This document shows positions 20,949 to 31,239 of a DNA stretch of 64,000 nucleotides, piece by piece. The first letter of the stretch is position 1; the number at the start of each line of letters is the position of its first letter. This DNA comes from Azorinus chamasolen (Eukaryota > Mollusca > Bivalvia > Cardiida > Solecurtidae): assembly GCA_963576725.1 (NCBI GenBank), contig OY755241.1:3952562-4016561 (forward strand), written 5' to 3'. The translations under genes and the position numbers were made by a program. The notes beneath the pieces were generated by a model. The model saw nothing but the letters and a program-made list of their open reading frames with translations. It had not been told where the DNA came from and searched no databases.

Positions 20949-21175
20949 AATCCTTACTCCATAAATACGCATTTCTACGCCTTTGCAAACACAGTAGACC
21001 CAGATCTACTATATAGGAACCGTCTGATCAGTGTCTGCCTTTGTAACGTATGTAATGATAATATATCTGAATATTTAGTTTCTACCTTGGAAACTATTTC
21101 ATGTGTTAAAATGCCATTTAGAAATAAAACAAATCAAAATTCATGCATGCTGTAACTGTTTATTTCATGAATATG
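20945..21175 (+). mobile_element. Degenerate TTAA-2 MITE
   Basis: CCTTACTCCATAAATACGC left end, CAAACACAGTAGACCCAGAT, and TTTCATGAATATGCATTTAA at the right. Confidence 0.65.
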
Positions 21176-21228
21176 CATTTAATAAAAGAATAACGATGAT
21201 TATTTTGAAGGAGCTCGTGGTACTGTCG

Positions 21229-21479
21229 TTTAATTATTTCCTCCATAAATACACCTTTATATGTCTATGCAGCCAGAGTAGACCTAGATCAGACGGCTCC
21301 TGTATGGGCCGTCTGATCAGGGTCAGCTGTGTTTGCATATGAAACAAAATATAGACATGACTCTATAGTTTCTACCATGGTCAAGTTTTCTGTATTCATA
21401 TGCCATTGTTAAAATGAACCTAATTAATATCCATGATATCGTTATTTCGTACATGAATATCCATGGAGTAAAGGGTTAA
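21229..21479 (+). mobile_element. TTAA-2 MITE, full length
   Basis: TTAA at both ends. Hairpin CTAGATCAGACGGCTCCTG / GGGCCGTCTGATCAGGG. The tail ends ATCCATGGAGTAAAGGG. Confidence 0.85.
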
Positions 21480-22045
21480 AAAGATTTAAAACACATTATA
21501 AAGTCTTGCAAATGACAAATCTCTCACTCTACAAAAGGCGAACGGCGACTGAGGTATGAGACGAAACGAGGACGAATGCGGCTACTCTCGTTCTGACACT
21601 ATCTCGCCCCAACATCAGCCGCAGACAACTTAATGTTACCGTTATTTGTAACACGAGCAAATCTATCAAAATGGCAAACAAAATGAAATCGAGACATCTT
21701 TTGAATAGATAAAACCTGATTTTCCATGTTCAATTTCACCCGTTATTAATTTTATTCTTTATTCAATCAAGCAGTTTTGTTAGAGGACTCGTAGAGGCTT
21801 GAAGGGGTCAAATTTAGGCGTCTGAAGACAAGGATGGTGTCAGGCCCATAAACCTTTCACCTGCTACTCCCCAATGTGTGATAATTTTTTAAAATATGTT
21901 GAATCCAGTAACTCGGCGTCTCATTAGAACTCAAACTGACACTTCGATCAAGTTCATGATAAGAAATTCACAAAAGCCCTCCCCCAAAAATCGATTTTTG
22001 AAAACAAAAATTCTGACTATAATTATTTAGTGTTAAAATGTTTAA
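21480..22045. other. Mostly single-copy-like DNA
   Basis: No exon seen. A TTAA-4 relic (AGTAACTCGGCGTCTCATTA) lies at about 21905-21960. Confidence 0.35.
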
Positions 22046-22270
22046 TTCTTTATCTGATAGAACAGTCTTTTCACACCTTCGCAAACAGAGTAGATCCAGA
22101 TCAGATGGACCCTGTATTAGTAATCTGATCTGTGATTGGTCTTTTTGTTGATAGCGTATTGTATACGGTATCTGATCTTAAACTAGTTATGCTAATACAT
22201 ATTCATATCATTATTATGCTAATACATATTCATATCATTATTTCTTACACGAATCTCACAAGGTAACGTA
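22046..22270 (+). mobile_element. Degenerate TTAA-2 MITE with 25-bp duplication
   Basis: GCAAACAGAGTAGATCCAGA hairpin arm. The segment TTATGCTAATACATATTC is repeated at 22187 and 22212. Confidence 0.6.
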
Positions 22271-22538
22271 TGAAATATGCACCATGTCTTGTAGAATTGG
22301 TGTCTTTATTATATTTTACCCTAGACTTGTAGGTACAATATTTATAAGTAAGCTATGGGGTTTTTTCTCCACCAAACTGTATGTTGCTGGACTGATTTCT
22401 ATATCAATACACCGGTGCTGTACTGAGTACATAAAATGCGTTTTTAGGAAATATAAGTACATGCACAGAAGAACTCGTCTTAAACAGCCATTCATTTATT
22501 GAAACTACATGTAGCAGGGGGCATGACTTATTCCTGCA

Positions 22539-22769
22539 TTAACCCATTCCCTTATATTGACGCCTTTTGACGCCTCTGTAAAAGTCACTTTAAGAAACCA
22601 TTGTGGTAAAAAGAGTATTTGCTCCTATGGAGCAAATGCTCTATTTATCACAACGGTTTTCCAAAACTACACAATTCTTAAACTCTCCTTTTCTCTAATA
22701 GATGCTCCTTTTCGGTAGATTTATTCAAAGAGATTGGGTCTAAAAATAGCCTATGAGGGAAAGATTGAA
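22539..22769 (+). mobile_element. TTAA-3 MITE
   Basis: TTAACCCATTCCCTTATATT left end with GACGCCTTTTGACGCC, a hairpin around GCTCCTATGGAGC, and a right end reading CTATGAGGGAAAGATTGAA. Confidence 0.85.
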
Positions 22770-22782
22770 GCTGTTAGCTGTC

Positions 22783-23037
22783 TTAACTCTTTCCCTGTTC
22801 TATGTTTATCCCAAATGTTAATACCTACTGAATATTCATAGTCAAAATAGAAATAGTTAAGATAGAATTTGAAAGGTGGAATATTGTAGCCATATTAGAT
22901 AGTAAAGACTCAGACCTTTCAACTACCACTAGCAAACAGAGCAGACCCTTATCAGACGACTCCTATAGGAGCCGTCTGATCTGGGTCTGCTCTGATTGCA
23001 AATGCGTGAAACTACATCTATATGAAGGAAAGGATTG
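22783..23037 (-). mobile_element. TTAA-1 MITE
   Basis: TTAACTCTTTCCCTGTTCTA start. Hairpin 22931-23000 with a CTCCTATAGGAGCC apex. The right end is GAAGGAAAGGATTGA. Confidence 0.82.
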
Positions 23038-23250
23038 ATGCTTTACTCCGTGGATATTCATGTCAGAAATAATGATATCATTATTAATAATTCTCTGATT
23101 TGTTTTACATGTGACCACGGCAGACACTGTAGAACAATGTCTACATTATTCCATAGACAAACAGAGCAGACCCTGATCATACGGCTCCTACAGGAACCCC
23201 CTGATCTGGGTCTACTCTTTTTTTAAACGGTGCATTAAAATCCGTACCGA
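23036..23250 (-). mobile_element. TTAA-2 MITE
   Basis: TTTACTCCGTGGATATTCAT start, and hairpin ACCCTGATCATACGGCTCC with a damaged right arm. Confidence 0.7.
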
Positions 23251-23414
23251 TAACAGTCATTCAGACAGGTGGACGCTTAATGCAGATTGAATGTCATGCA
23301 GAAAGCCCCAAAAGGAGCTTGCTTTCTGCATGACTTTCATTTTGCATTAAGCAGCCACTTGCATAAAAAGGAATTGTTCTTTATTAAAATTCCGGTTTAG
23401 AGGGGTTTTACTGT
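23250..23414. mobile_element. TA-1 MITE, left end lost
   Basis: Hairpin arms GTCATGCAGAAAGCCCC / GGAGCTTGCTTTCTGCATGAC; right end CCGGTTTAGAGGGGTTTTACTG. Confidence 0.75.
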
Positions 23415-23529
23415 CTATATGCAGGAAAGGTTAATATTTTACTATACATGTACCGTTAAGAGCGTCCTTACACAAATAACAAACCATCCTTGATTATATA
23501 TAAGATTTGGTTTGCTTTCTGATATTGGA

Positions 23530-23625
23530 TACATGTACTTTCGATTGCGTTGGGATCCAAATGAAACATAGTAAGAAAAAAATAGCATCTCATCAGGATC
23601 AACCCTGTTTGACACTCAGACACTG
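23530..23625 (-). mobile_element. Degenerate TTAA-4 hairpin
   Basis: GGGATCCAAATGAAACATAG and AGCATCTCATCAGGATCAAC flank a broken apex. Confidence 0.45.
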
Positions 23626-23638
23626 TCTCTGAAAGAAA

Positions 23639-23864
23639 TTAACCCATTTGCTCCCAGTGGATTCTTCCATGCTTATATTGGATTAGTCTTTTTTTATCTA
23701 AGGGATGCCTGGACTAAATTTTCATTTTTGTTTTGTTTTATATTGAATTTCCTATCAGCAAACAGTGTAGACTCTGATCAGACGCCGCAAGATGCGGCGT
23801 CTGATCAGAGTCTGCACTGTTTGCCTATATACCATATATGGGATCGTGGGCGTAAATTGGTTAA
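23639..23864 (+). mobile_element. TTAA-6 MITE with hybrid hairpin
   Basis: TTAA CCCATTTGCTCCCAGTG and CGTAAATTGG TTAA form imperfect inverted ends. Hairpin 23759-23824 combines stem GTAGACTCTGATCAGACG (as in TTAA-1/2) with a CGCCGCAAGATGCGGCG tip (as in TTAA-4). Confidence 0.85.
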
Positions 23865-24246
23865 AGGAACAATGCATTACTAAAGTTATGAAACTGATGA
23901 AAATGGTTACAGACGACAGTTATTTAGCGCGCGAAAGTCTAAATGACAATTCTCTATCTGAATCGAAATTCATTAGCATAGTTGGTCACGTGACATTACA
24001 TTAATACAGTAAATTAGATACAATAGAAAACACGCTGTGATTGAACATAACACGGGTTTGCCAACAGTGTAAGCCCAGTACTGCAGCAAAAAATGAAGTT
24101 CATATGACCAGTATACATATAAGAACACAGAAGGAAGGACAATTGTTCAACGAAATAGAATTGAAACTCAGTTAACGGTTGTTGACGCAAGCAATAGTTC
24201 TGTAGCAGACGTCGTAGTCATTAGATTGAACTGTTAATTAAACGTT
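23865..24246. other. No gene or clear repeat seen
   Basis: No exon signals were recognised. Confidence 0.35.
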
Positions 24247-24463
24247 TAGCCGCTCGCGGCGAATCTCTGATTAGTAATTAACTATGCAAACAGTTTGGAT
24301 CCAGATCAGACGCCGAGGAACTCGACGTCGCGTCAAAGTCCTTACTGATTGAAGCAATGATCACGTTTCTTGGAAGAAAAAAAAGAGAAGAAAATTAAAC
24401 AAATAAAAATTGTAGCAGACGACAAATTTAGCAGACGAGATTTTGTGGCAGCGAAAAGGATAA
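24247..24463 (+). mobile_element. TTAA-4 MITE
   Basis: Hairpin 24287-24350 (CAAACAGTTTGGATCCAGAT), then TGTAGCAGACGACAAATTTA and GGCAGCGAAAAGGATAA as in 17260-17468. Confidence 0.72.
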
Positions 24464-24572
24464 TGCAGGTGAAATAAGTAGCAGATTAATTAAAGGATGA
24501 GAGAAATAATAAGTGAATCACATGTATAACTAACACGGAGATACTTCAACGAGCGTGTCGACAGCAATTTAA

Positions 24573-24831
24573 TTAACCCCTTATATGGCCGAAACCCCTT
24601 TTATCGCCTTTGCAAACAGAGCAGACCCAGATCAGACGGCTCCTGTAGGAGCCGTCTGATCAGGGTCTGTTCTGTTTGCATGTGAAATAATATATATCTA
24701 ATGCTACAGTTTCTGTTATGGTTTAAATATCCTGTATGCATATGCCATTATATAAAACATCATCTAATTGATATTCGTGATGACGTTATTTCTAATATGA
24801 ATATTCATAGGTAAAGCGTGAACAATAGTCA
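24573..24831 (+). mobile_element. TTAA-2 MITE
   Basis: TTAACCCCTTATATGGCC start. Hairpin 24611-24680 with apex GCTCCTGTAGGAGC. The tail ends AATATTCATAGGTAAAGCG. Confidence 0.82.
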
Positions 24832-24858
24832 AGAGGGACGAGTAACAATCAACGTATA

Positions 24859-24892
24859 CAGAACAGAACAGAACAGAACAGAACAGAACAAT
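24859..24892. repeat. Pentanucleotide microsatellite (ACAGA)n
   Basis: About six tandem ACAGA units. Confidence 0.9.
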
Positions 24893-25000
24893 AGTTTATT
24901 TCTTTAGGACTTAAACAAGATGTTTATCGTCCATACAAACACATATATATAACATATGAATATCATATGTAGTCAAAGTCAATAACAGTTAAATGTGCCT

Positions 25001-25165
25001 GTCCAGATATTAAACTCGTTATTTCTCCACCATACCCTATGTTGTGACCACTCTTTAGAATAGGCTCTTCGAGACGGTTCTAAAGAGTGGTCACAACATA
25101 GGGTTTGGTGGAGAAATAAAGAAGTTATTCTAGAAAATGTTTTAATTTGCGCATCATATCTGGAC
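25001..25165. mobile_element. FB-F foldback element, reference copy
   Basis: Begins GTCCAGATAT and ends ATATCTGGAC, an exact inverted pair. The inner hairpin is CCCTATGTTGTGACCACTC with its complement. Confidence 0.88.
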
Positions 25166-25229
25166 CTCTGTTATACATTTATAGTGTTTATATGCATTAG
25201 TTTGCTATTTTGTGGTTGATACTTATTCG

Positions 25230-25455
25230 TAACCTTTTATCTCATGAATATTCATGTAAGAAATGATAACATCATGAATATTAATTAGATGATATTTTAT
25301 TAATGGCAGGACGTATTAGCCATGACAGAAACTACAGACTCAGATCCATATTACTTAATAAGCAAACAGAGCAGACCCTGATCAGACGGCTCCTACATGC
25401 GCCACCTGATCAGGGTCTACCCTGTATGCAAAGGCGTGAATGGATGCATATAGAA
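25230..25455 (-). mobile_element. TTAA-2 MITE
   Basis: CCTTTTATCTCATGAATATT start and CATGACAGAAACTACAGAC. Hairpin GACCCTGATCAGACGGCTCC with GCGCCACCTGATCAGGG. Confidence 0.72.
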
Positions 25456-25497
25456 TTTTTATTCAGAGAAAACTGACACAAATGGCAGCAATTATAT

Positions 25498-25629
25498 AAG
25501 TAAATCCTCTCTATAACGGCCACTAAATTGTGTTAATTAGTTGGTATTTAGGGCACGTGGCTGCTTAAAGCAAGGTGAAAGTAAAACAGAACGCTCCTAT
25601 TTGGTGGCCGTTATAGAGAGGGTTAACTG
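25498..25629. mobile_element. TA-3 MITE lacking right hairpin arm
   Basis: CTCTCTATAACGGCCAC start, left arm to AGAACGCTCCTAT, then the terminal GGTGGCCGTTATAGAGAGG. The break is at the apex. Confidence 0.78.
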
Positions 25630-26240
25630 TATATTAGAGTTTTATCAATATTTATTTACTTATTTAATCTCATCTATGTACACACGTAAACAGTTTCTAC
25701 CGTATAATCTTAACCAATACAACTGTGTACACAACCATTCTTTAAAAGAATTATATGAGACTGCACGTAAGTATGTGATAACTTATTGCACAAAGTAACA
25801 CCCATTTACAGACACTAAAACCATGTGATTGTAGCATATATGGAGAAAAGGCAGACAGCTATCATGGTTTCTGTCAATCCACGACTACCTGTGGACGACA
25901 CAAAGTAACTTGGTACTTTCTGACATTTTTATGTATATGTTAAAGAAATTATTTGAAAAGTTATATAGATAAACTTTGCCCATTTTTCTAAAGTCTACCT
26001 GAAAAAGGTCGATTACAAGTGATTATCCTTAATGATAAGTTGGACCCAAACTGCAGTTTTAAAAAGATTGAGACCGGCTGTAACATTGGCCCATCTGCGC
26101 GTGACTACGCGTGACAAAGTAGTTCCGTTGATTGCTACTCATCTCTTAATCATTTCTTTTGATATGATGTCTGTTTTATAGATTATTGATAATGGACTGA
26201 TTAATTGCCATTTGATGTCGTATCTAAATTGACGTATCTG
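25630..26240. other. No gene or clear repeat seen
   Basis: Single-copy-like; no exon with flanking splice signals was recognised. Confidence 0.35.
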
Positions 26241-26520
26241 TGCAAAAAATATGGTTGATATACCGAATTGTTCGGTTTCTCATCTTGATCAAAACCTTTT
26301 ATACTCTGGTCTTGTCTTTGTTGTTTTTCATAAGATAGGCGAAAAATTGAAGCAGGCGTCAGTTTTTGCAGTTTTGCAGTTTCAAGTTTATTCGGAGACG
26401 TTAAGTGGTGTTTTACTGATTTTAAACTCCGTCGCTGTCGCCCATTGTCGTCTGCAATATTTGTCGTCTGCAAATTCAATATTAATTTTCTCCCATTTTA
26501 GTTTCATAAAACATATTCAC
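26241..26520. mobile_element. Degenerate TTAA-4 relics
   Basis: TACCGAATTGTTCGGTTTCTC hairpin remnant and repeated GTCGTCTGCAA/ATTTGTCGTCTGC motifs of the TTAA-4 body (reverse). Confidence 0.4.
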
Positions 26521-26629
26521 ATCATCAAACCGCTATCACAGTGTTTGTCAGAAAAGATAAGGAAACTATCAGCTGTAGCAGATGACAATGTAATACCCTA
26601 CCACCTCCACGGTGGCGTGGAAGCGACTG

Positions 26630-26760
26630 CAGTAAAATCCCTCTAAACCGGACGTTAACTTAAATTTAATACAAATATCAGTCTTGGAGACAGGTGGCAG
26701 CTTAATGGCAGCTCCTCTAGGAGCTTTCTGCATGTCTTTCATCCTGCATTCAGCAAACAC
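26630..26760. mobile_element. TA-1 MITE, deleted copy
   Basis: CAGTAAAATCCCTCTAAACC start. The hairpin is shortened to GGCAGCTCCTCTAGGAGC and the right terminus is lost. Confidence 0.72.
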
Positions 26761-26774
26761 GCCAATTATGGTTT

Positions 26775-27275
26775 GAGAAGAAATTAAAAGGAAAGTCAAC
26801 GATGAAACGTAAAACAGACGACAATGTTTGCAGACGGAAACTATTTGGTGCTAAGCGCGCTCTGACTTGCATTTGCAAACAAACTAGACCCCGATGAGGC
26901 CCCAGTGTTTGACACCGAACTATTGTTTTTCATAAATGCGGGCAGTACACGTGTAAGTAAACGATAAAACAATGTTACTTTTTGCCCAAGCACAAGCACA
27001 AGCATTGTCTTGTCTTGGCAGATAGAATAGAATGAGATATATCTACAGACAGGACAGCCCCATCAATAGCTATTTGATCTGGTTCCACTTTTTTTGTAAA
27101 GTGGTAAATGGCGGGACTATAAAGTATTTGGATCAACCCCTTTTCCGACAATCCGCGACATGAGTCTTGTTTGCAAACGGTTAGGATCCAGATGAGACAT
27201 CGAGTAATTCGGCGTCTGATCAGGATCCAAACTATTTGACACTCGGTCAGTAGTTTCTCAAAACATTGTGTCATG
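26775..27275. mobile_element. Cluster of TTAA-4 and TTAA-2 relics
   Basis: ACAGACGACAATGTTTGCAG; CAAACAAACTAGACCCCGAT; and a clearer TTAA-4 hairpin at 27173-27240 (GGTTAGGATCCAGATGAGAC with complement). Confidence 0.5.
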
Positions 27276-27294
27276 ACATGTCATCAATAGTTTC

Positions 27295-27512
27295 TTAACC
27301 CTTTCCCTTATGTAAGCGCATTTTGACGCATTTGCAAACAGAGTAGACCCAGATCAGAGGGCTCCTATAGGAGTCGTCTGATCAGGGTCTGCTCTGTTTG
27401 CTTATGGTGTAATATAGATTAGATTCTACAGCTTCTGCCTGAGCCAAAATATTCTGTGTTCATATGCCATTATAAAAAATAATCTAATTAATATTCATGA
27501 CGTCATTATCGA
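27295..27512 (+). mobile_element. TTAA-2 MITE (GTAAGCGC subtype), right truncated
   Basis: TTAACCCTTTCCCTTATGTAA start and GCGCATTTTGACGC pair. The hairpin has apex GCTCCTATAGGAG. The tail stops at GACGTCATTAT. Same subtype as 51626-51874. Confidence 0.82.
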
Positions 27513-27830
27513 ATCGCAAGTAGTCCAGTTTCGAGCAGACATTATTTTTTGTTCACAGCGGGGTTAAGGCTAAACCGCGGCAGGGTAAAATATGAATAAA
27601 GATACAATCATATTAGTCTAATTGTTGTCTCACATTCCCATCAGTGTATTTTTTTGTCATTTAAATATCAGCTTTGCCACCTTTTAATTACAATATGCAA
27701 ATAAAACGAAAGACATTCGTTTAATTTCTGTCTGTATTGTTAAGATGATTCGTACAAATGGCTGTCTGTTTTGTTAAACAAATAGAGAATGTAATTATTA
27801 TCACTCTGCACGCGCAGTAATATTTCGTAT
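27513..27830. other. No gene seen
   Basis: Contains TTCACAGCGGGGTTAAGG (27554-27570), a possible end of a further TTAA family also seen near 43300. Confidence 0.35.
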
Positions 27831-28000
27831 GTAACAATTGTCGTCTGCGTCAATTCTTAAAATAAAATCTCTCTCATTTCTTTGCAAAAACATGGTCAAA
27901 ATGTCAAACAGTTTGGATCCAGATGAGACGCCGCATTATGCGGCGTCTCATCTGGACCCAAACTGTTTGCAAGGGCAATCACGGAATCGCCCCGCACGTG
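27831..28000 (-). mobile_element. TTAA-4 MITE hairpin, perfect
   Basis: Hairpin 27906-27969 pairs almost completely around CGCCGCATTATGCGGCG. Here the usual stem mismatch is absent. Confidence 0.75.
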
Positions 28001-28239
28001 CAAAGGGTCCAATGCAAGGTGACGGCCGCCGCCTATCAGTATCTTGCCTGGCCATGATAGAATATTTAAAAACATACTCCTTTAATCCCTGCCCTACAAT
28101 AAAAACACATGCCTGCTAAAATTTGGAGATGGTGCAATTTTGACTTGCGTATTCGACCAAGCTTGTAAGAAACCACGAACCAAGTGTCGTGATTCGATGT
28201 ATTATAAAAGTTATTCAAGGTATAGAGAAACTATTGGCT

Positions 28240-28325
28240 AACTGTCAAATAATTTATTCATCTCATCTGGATCTAAACTGTTTGCAAATGCGATTAAAGT
28301 CCCGGATAAGCGGGGATAGGGGTTA
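28240..28325 (-). mobile_element. TTAA-4 MITE, partial
   Basis: CATCTCATCTGGATCTAAAC TGTTTGCAAATGCG, ending GGGATAGGGGTTAA. Confidence 0.5.
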
Positions 28326-28385
28326 ACAATGGAGAGGAGGTAAAACTTATCCAAGACTGCGAGTCTCATTTCATCTGCTCTTCAG

Positions 28386-28580
28386 TAACCCTCGTGAATA
28401 TTCGTGTGAAAATAATGATATAATGAATACTAATTAATCCAGTGTTTATAATGGCATAATGAATAAGAGATTTTTGACAATGACATGAGCTGCAGACTCT
28501 ATATTACTCTATAAACAAACAAAGCAGGTCTTATCATGGTCTCCTGTACTTTGCAATGTCGTTAGAATGCGTATGTCTCC
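28386..28580 (-). mobile_element. Degenerate TTAA-2 MITE
   Basis: GTGAATATTCGTGTGAAAAT start and CAAACAAAGCAGGTCTTATC; hairpin mostly lost. Confidence 0.5.
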
Positions 28581-29005
28581 ATTAATTAAAATGTATTTTC
28601 GTCTAAATTAAACTTAGACAAAAAGTGATCTTGTTTTGCGAATTTTAAATATAATTTAAGAAGGCTTATCGTTGCATGATATCAACGTTCAAATTTGTTA
28701 TTGAGGAAGACAATAGACTGAACAAAGTTTGTTTCTTTGTTTGTAATTTTTTAGTCACATCGCAACATCCAACTTATTACAGGTTGACAAAGATCCAGGA
28801 GGTTCTTCTCTGCGAGGAACACATTGCGTTGTTTCATGCACAGAAGAACATCTGGATAAAAACCACCGACCTACTCCAAGCCAGCTGGCATGCTTCCTAG
28901 CATGAAACATTCACATGCACAGGTCAGGATTCGAACTACAGTGGTATGGGAATAAGTTATTGTCAGTTGAAGACCATAACACAGAAAAGTACTTCATTAT
29001 TTCAG
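28581..29005. other. Intron with splice acceptor; possible SINE remnant
   Basis: Ends with a pyrimidine-rich acceptor, TTCATTATTTCAG (to 29005). On the - strand, GTTCGAATCC (near 28930) resembles a tRNA B box, but no A box was found, so a SINE is only a possibility. Confidence 0.35.
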
Positions 29006-29015
29006 ACAAGAAAAC

Positions 29016-29184
29016 ATGAACAGAATTCCGGAATTAGGCCAGTTGCCGCCATTATGCTGTGACGTAGGAAGACTTCCATTTCGTGCACCGACAATTCCAC
29101 CCTACAGCCAAAGTCCGTATTTGACACACCCATTCTCATCTGTTTCCATGGCAAATACCGGAAGTTACGTCGATCGTCTTATGG
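29016..29184 (+). CDS. eyg: Pax eyegone-type, coding exon 1
   Basis: N-terminal exon of a Pax transcription factor of the eyegone class, a nuclear DNA-binding protein. ATG at 29016 is the first in frame; an acceptor at 29004-29005 means the transcript probably has an upstream untranslated exon. Residues 1-48 are Pro/Ser-rich with no domain recognised. Residues 50-56 (SYVDRLM) match the end of the third PAI helix (CVSKIL in other Pax proteins), so most of the PAI half of the paired domain is absent, as expected for eyegone. The donor is GTAGGC at 29185; phase 1 (last base G) joins CC of exon 2 to make GCC (Ala). The fit of phase and sequence to exon 2 is the main support; the N-terminus itself is not recognised. 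Confidence 0.75.
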
Positions 29185-29244
29185 GTAGGCCCAATAAATC
29201 AACATCCCCTCTTGTTTTCTGCAACACCACGCTAATGTGAACAT

Positions 29245-29310
29245 TTAAGACCCAGTTAGAGGAGCTTTCTGCAAGACTGATACCCAACATTAAATAACTA
29301 CCTGCTTTTA
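29245..29310. mobile_element. TA-2 MITE, right half only
   Basis: GGAGCTTTCTGCAAGACTG, then ACATTAAATAACTACCTGC; begins about 60 bp after the exon 1 donor. Confidence 0.6.
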
Positions 29311-29536
29311 AGCCATTACCTCATAGGCTATTTTTAGATCCAACCGCTTTGAAGAAATCTACCGAAAAGAAGCATTAACTAGAGAAAAGGAAACGTTCAG
29401 AATTTTGTAGTTTTGAAACCATTGTGATAAATAGACACTTTGCTCCTATAGGAGCAAATGCTCTATTTATCACAATGGTTTCATAAAGTGATTTTGACAG
29501 AGGCGTAGAAAGGCGTATTTATGGAAGAAAGGGTCA
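29309..29536 (-). mobile_element. TTAA-3 MITE
   Basis: CATTACCTCATAGGCTATTT start. Hairpin 29415-29482 with apex GCTCCTATAGGAGC and arms GAAACCATTGTGATAAATAG. The other end has GGCGTAGAAAGGCG. Confidence 0.85.
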
Positions 29537-29574
29537 AAGGACAGGTTCATGTGTATTATGTTTGTAAAGAGTGT

Positions 29575-29699
29575 TAACCCTTTCCCTGTTCTACGTTTAT
29601 TCCGAATTTCAATACCTACTGAATATTCGTGGACAAAATAGCAAAAATGAAATTCGGAAGGTGGATTATTGTAGCCATTTTAGAAAGTAAAGAAACAGG
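29575..29699 (-). mobile_element. TTAA-1 MITE, truncated
   Basis: TTAACCCTTTCCCTGTTCTA start, reading to TTTTAGAAAGTAAAGAAACA where it meets a TA-type half-element. Confidence 0.75.
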
Positions 29700-29807
29700 A
29701 GGAGCGTTCTGTATGAGTTTCACCCTGCATTAAGCTGCCACCCTGCATTAAGCTGCCACCTGTCTCCAATGCCGATATTAATCCGTCCGGTTTAGAAAGG
29801 TTTACTG
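29700..29807. mobile_element. TA-1 MITE right half with 20-bp duplication
   Basis: Starts at GGAGC of an apex, then ACCCTGCATTAAGCTGCC twice, ending AAAGGTTTACTG before TA. Confidence 0.7.
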
Positions 29808-29983
29808 TACATTGTTTTCTATCTGTTCTTGGCGAAGACATGGAAATTACATAGGGAAATCAAAGTGAAAACTAATTACATGTATCGCCTTAATAAGAAA
29901 TGGCATTGCTAAAGATTTATCCAATATTATATCAATTAGTACATTGTACACGAAGTATAGATTTGTGGAAGACAGTAGTGATA

Positions 29984-30165
29984 CAGTAGAAGATTTCCTA
30001 AGCGATCAGTCATTTATTAACACAGGAACTTTAAAAAGCAGGTGATTGCTTGAAGCAACCTATAGAAGCTTTCTGCATTACTTTTGCCCTGCATTAAGCT
30101 ACCACCTGCCTTTCAGACCCATACCTAGACCTATTTGTGATGGCCGCTTAAGACAAGTTCTACTG
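29984..30165. mobile_element. TA-2 MITE
   Basis: CAGTAGAAGATTTCCTAAGC to GACAAGTTCTACTG; TA at 29982-29983 and 30166-30167. The left hairpin arm is partly deleted. Confidence 0.85.
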
Positions 30166-30167
30166 TA

Positions 30168-30335
30168 CAGTAAAACACGCTAATTCGAACTTTAAAATAA
30201 GTGACATCATCAGTCTTTCAGACTAGTGGCAGCTTAATGCAGGTGAATGTCAAACAGAAAGCTCCTCTTGCGTTAAGCTGCCACTTGTCTAAAAATTCTC
30301 AGAATGGCTTCTCTAAAACTTTGAATTTACGAGTT
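30168..30335. mobile_element. TA-5 MITE abutting TA-2
   Basis: CAGTAAAACACGCTAATTCG start, sharing the TA of its neighbour; hairpin CAGCTTAATGCAGG / GCGTTAAGCTGCCACTTG. It ends about 30 bp before exon 2. Confidence 0.72.
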
Positions 30336-30364
30336 TTTTCTGTATTTTGAAATGTTTGTTACAG

Positions 30365-30526
30365 CCGGCAGGTTTTTCGATCCCGTCATGCAGCTCAGGC
30401 GGAGCGCCATTGGTGGAAGCAAGCCGAAAGTGGCGACCCCTAGCGTCGTAGAGAAGATTGAGCAGTACAAGAGGGATAACCCTACGATATTCGCGTGGGA
30501 GATCCGGGACAAGTTGCTAACGGATT
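30365..30526 (+). CDS. eyg: Pax eyegone-type, coding exon 2 (RED domain start)
   Basis: Encodes [17 protein letters not shown] (end of PAI and altered linker) and the first part of the RED subdomain, [20 protein letters not shown] and [13 protein letters not shown]. The [11 protein letters not shown] and [11 protein letters not shown] blocks are hallmarks of Pax paired domains; the linker PVMQLRR in place of ETGSIRPR points to eyegone rather than Pax6. The acceptor is TTACAG (to 30364) and the donor GTGAGT (30527-30532). Phase 1 in, phase 1 out. The last base T joins GC of exon 3 to make TGC, so the usual Gly of D-G-V-C becomes Cys. Confidence 0.93.
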
Positions 30527-30546
30527 GTGAGTCACACTCTGTACTA

Positions 30547-30901
30547 CAGCTACACCCATCTAAACTGGAATTCTAGTAGAGAACAATTTAGATACAAATG
30601 TACCTTTAGGCAGGTGTCTGCTTAATGCAGGGTTAAAGTACAGTAAACCCTCTCTATAACGGCCACTAAATTGTATTAAATAGTTGGTATTTAGGGACAG
30701 GAGCGTTCTGTTTTACTTTCACCTTACTTTAAGCAACCACCTGCCTTTAACACAAAATACTTGATGTAATTTAGTGGCCGTTATAGAGAGGTTTTGCTAG
30801 ATGAGCTTTCTGCGTGACGTTCACCCTGCATTAAGCTGCTATCTGTTTCCAAGACCGATATTTATAACAAATCTAACGTTTGGTTTAAAGGGGTTGTACT
30901 G
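30547..30901. mobile_element. TA-1 MITE split by a TA-3 insertion
   Basis: CAGCTACACCCATCTAAACT to AAAGGGGTTGTACTG. It begins 20 bp after the exon 2 donor. The body is interrupted in its left hairpin arm (after GCAGGGTTAAAG). Confidence 0.82.
30641..30798. mobile_element. TA-3 MITE (nested)
   Basis: CAGTAAACCCTCTCTATAAC to TTATAGAGAGGTTTTGCTA; the left hairpin arm is deleted at the apex (GGGACAGGAGCGTTCTG). Confidence 0.82.
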
Positions 30902-31239
30902 TATATTGTACTATTATCTTCACTGAATTAGGTTTTGCAATGGCACACGAATTGGTTGTGAGAAGTTACTGAACATTTTCCATGGACTTTAGTGACACCA
31001 AATTTGACTTTCGCTGTTTTAAGTATTTCTCGCAAAATGTCAATCTCTATCACTTTTTAAACAAAAAATAATAGTAATAATTCGAAAGTTGCGTTTCAAC
31101 ATGCGCTTTTGAATAGAAGCTGGAGATAATAAAACTTTGTTCTGTAAAACGTCTCTATATAGCGACTAATTAAACTGCCGCATTTTGTTTTACATGAATA
31201 TTCATTCGCTGGATGACTGCTAAACATCAGTTCTACAAA
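30902..31239. other. Intron 2 DNA, no feature seen
   Basis: No hairpin or exon recognised. Confidence 0.4.

Noticed and set aside
26251..26646. 131-aa ORF on the + strand
   Set aside because: It overlaps decayed TTAA-4 and TA-1 pieces and shows no domain or splice context.
28676..28900. 74-aa ORF upstream of Pax exon 1 as an extra exon
   Set aside because: It ends in a stop codon with no donor, has no paired-domain residues and may be part of a SINE remnant.
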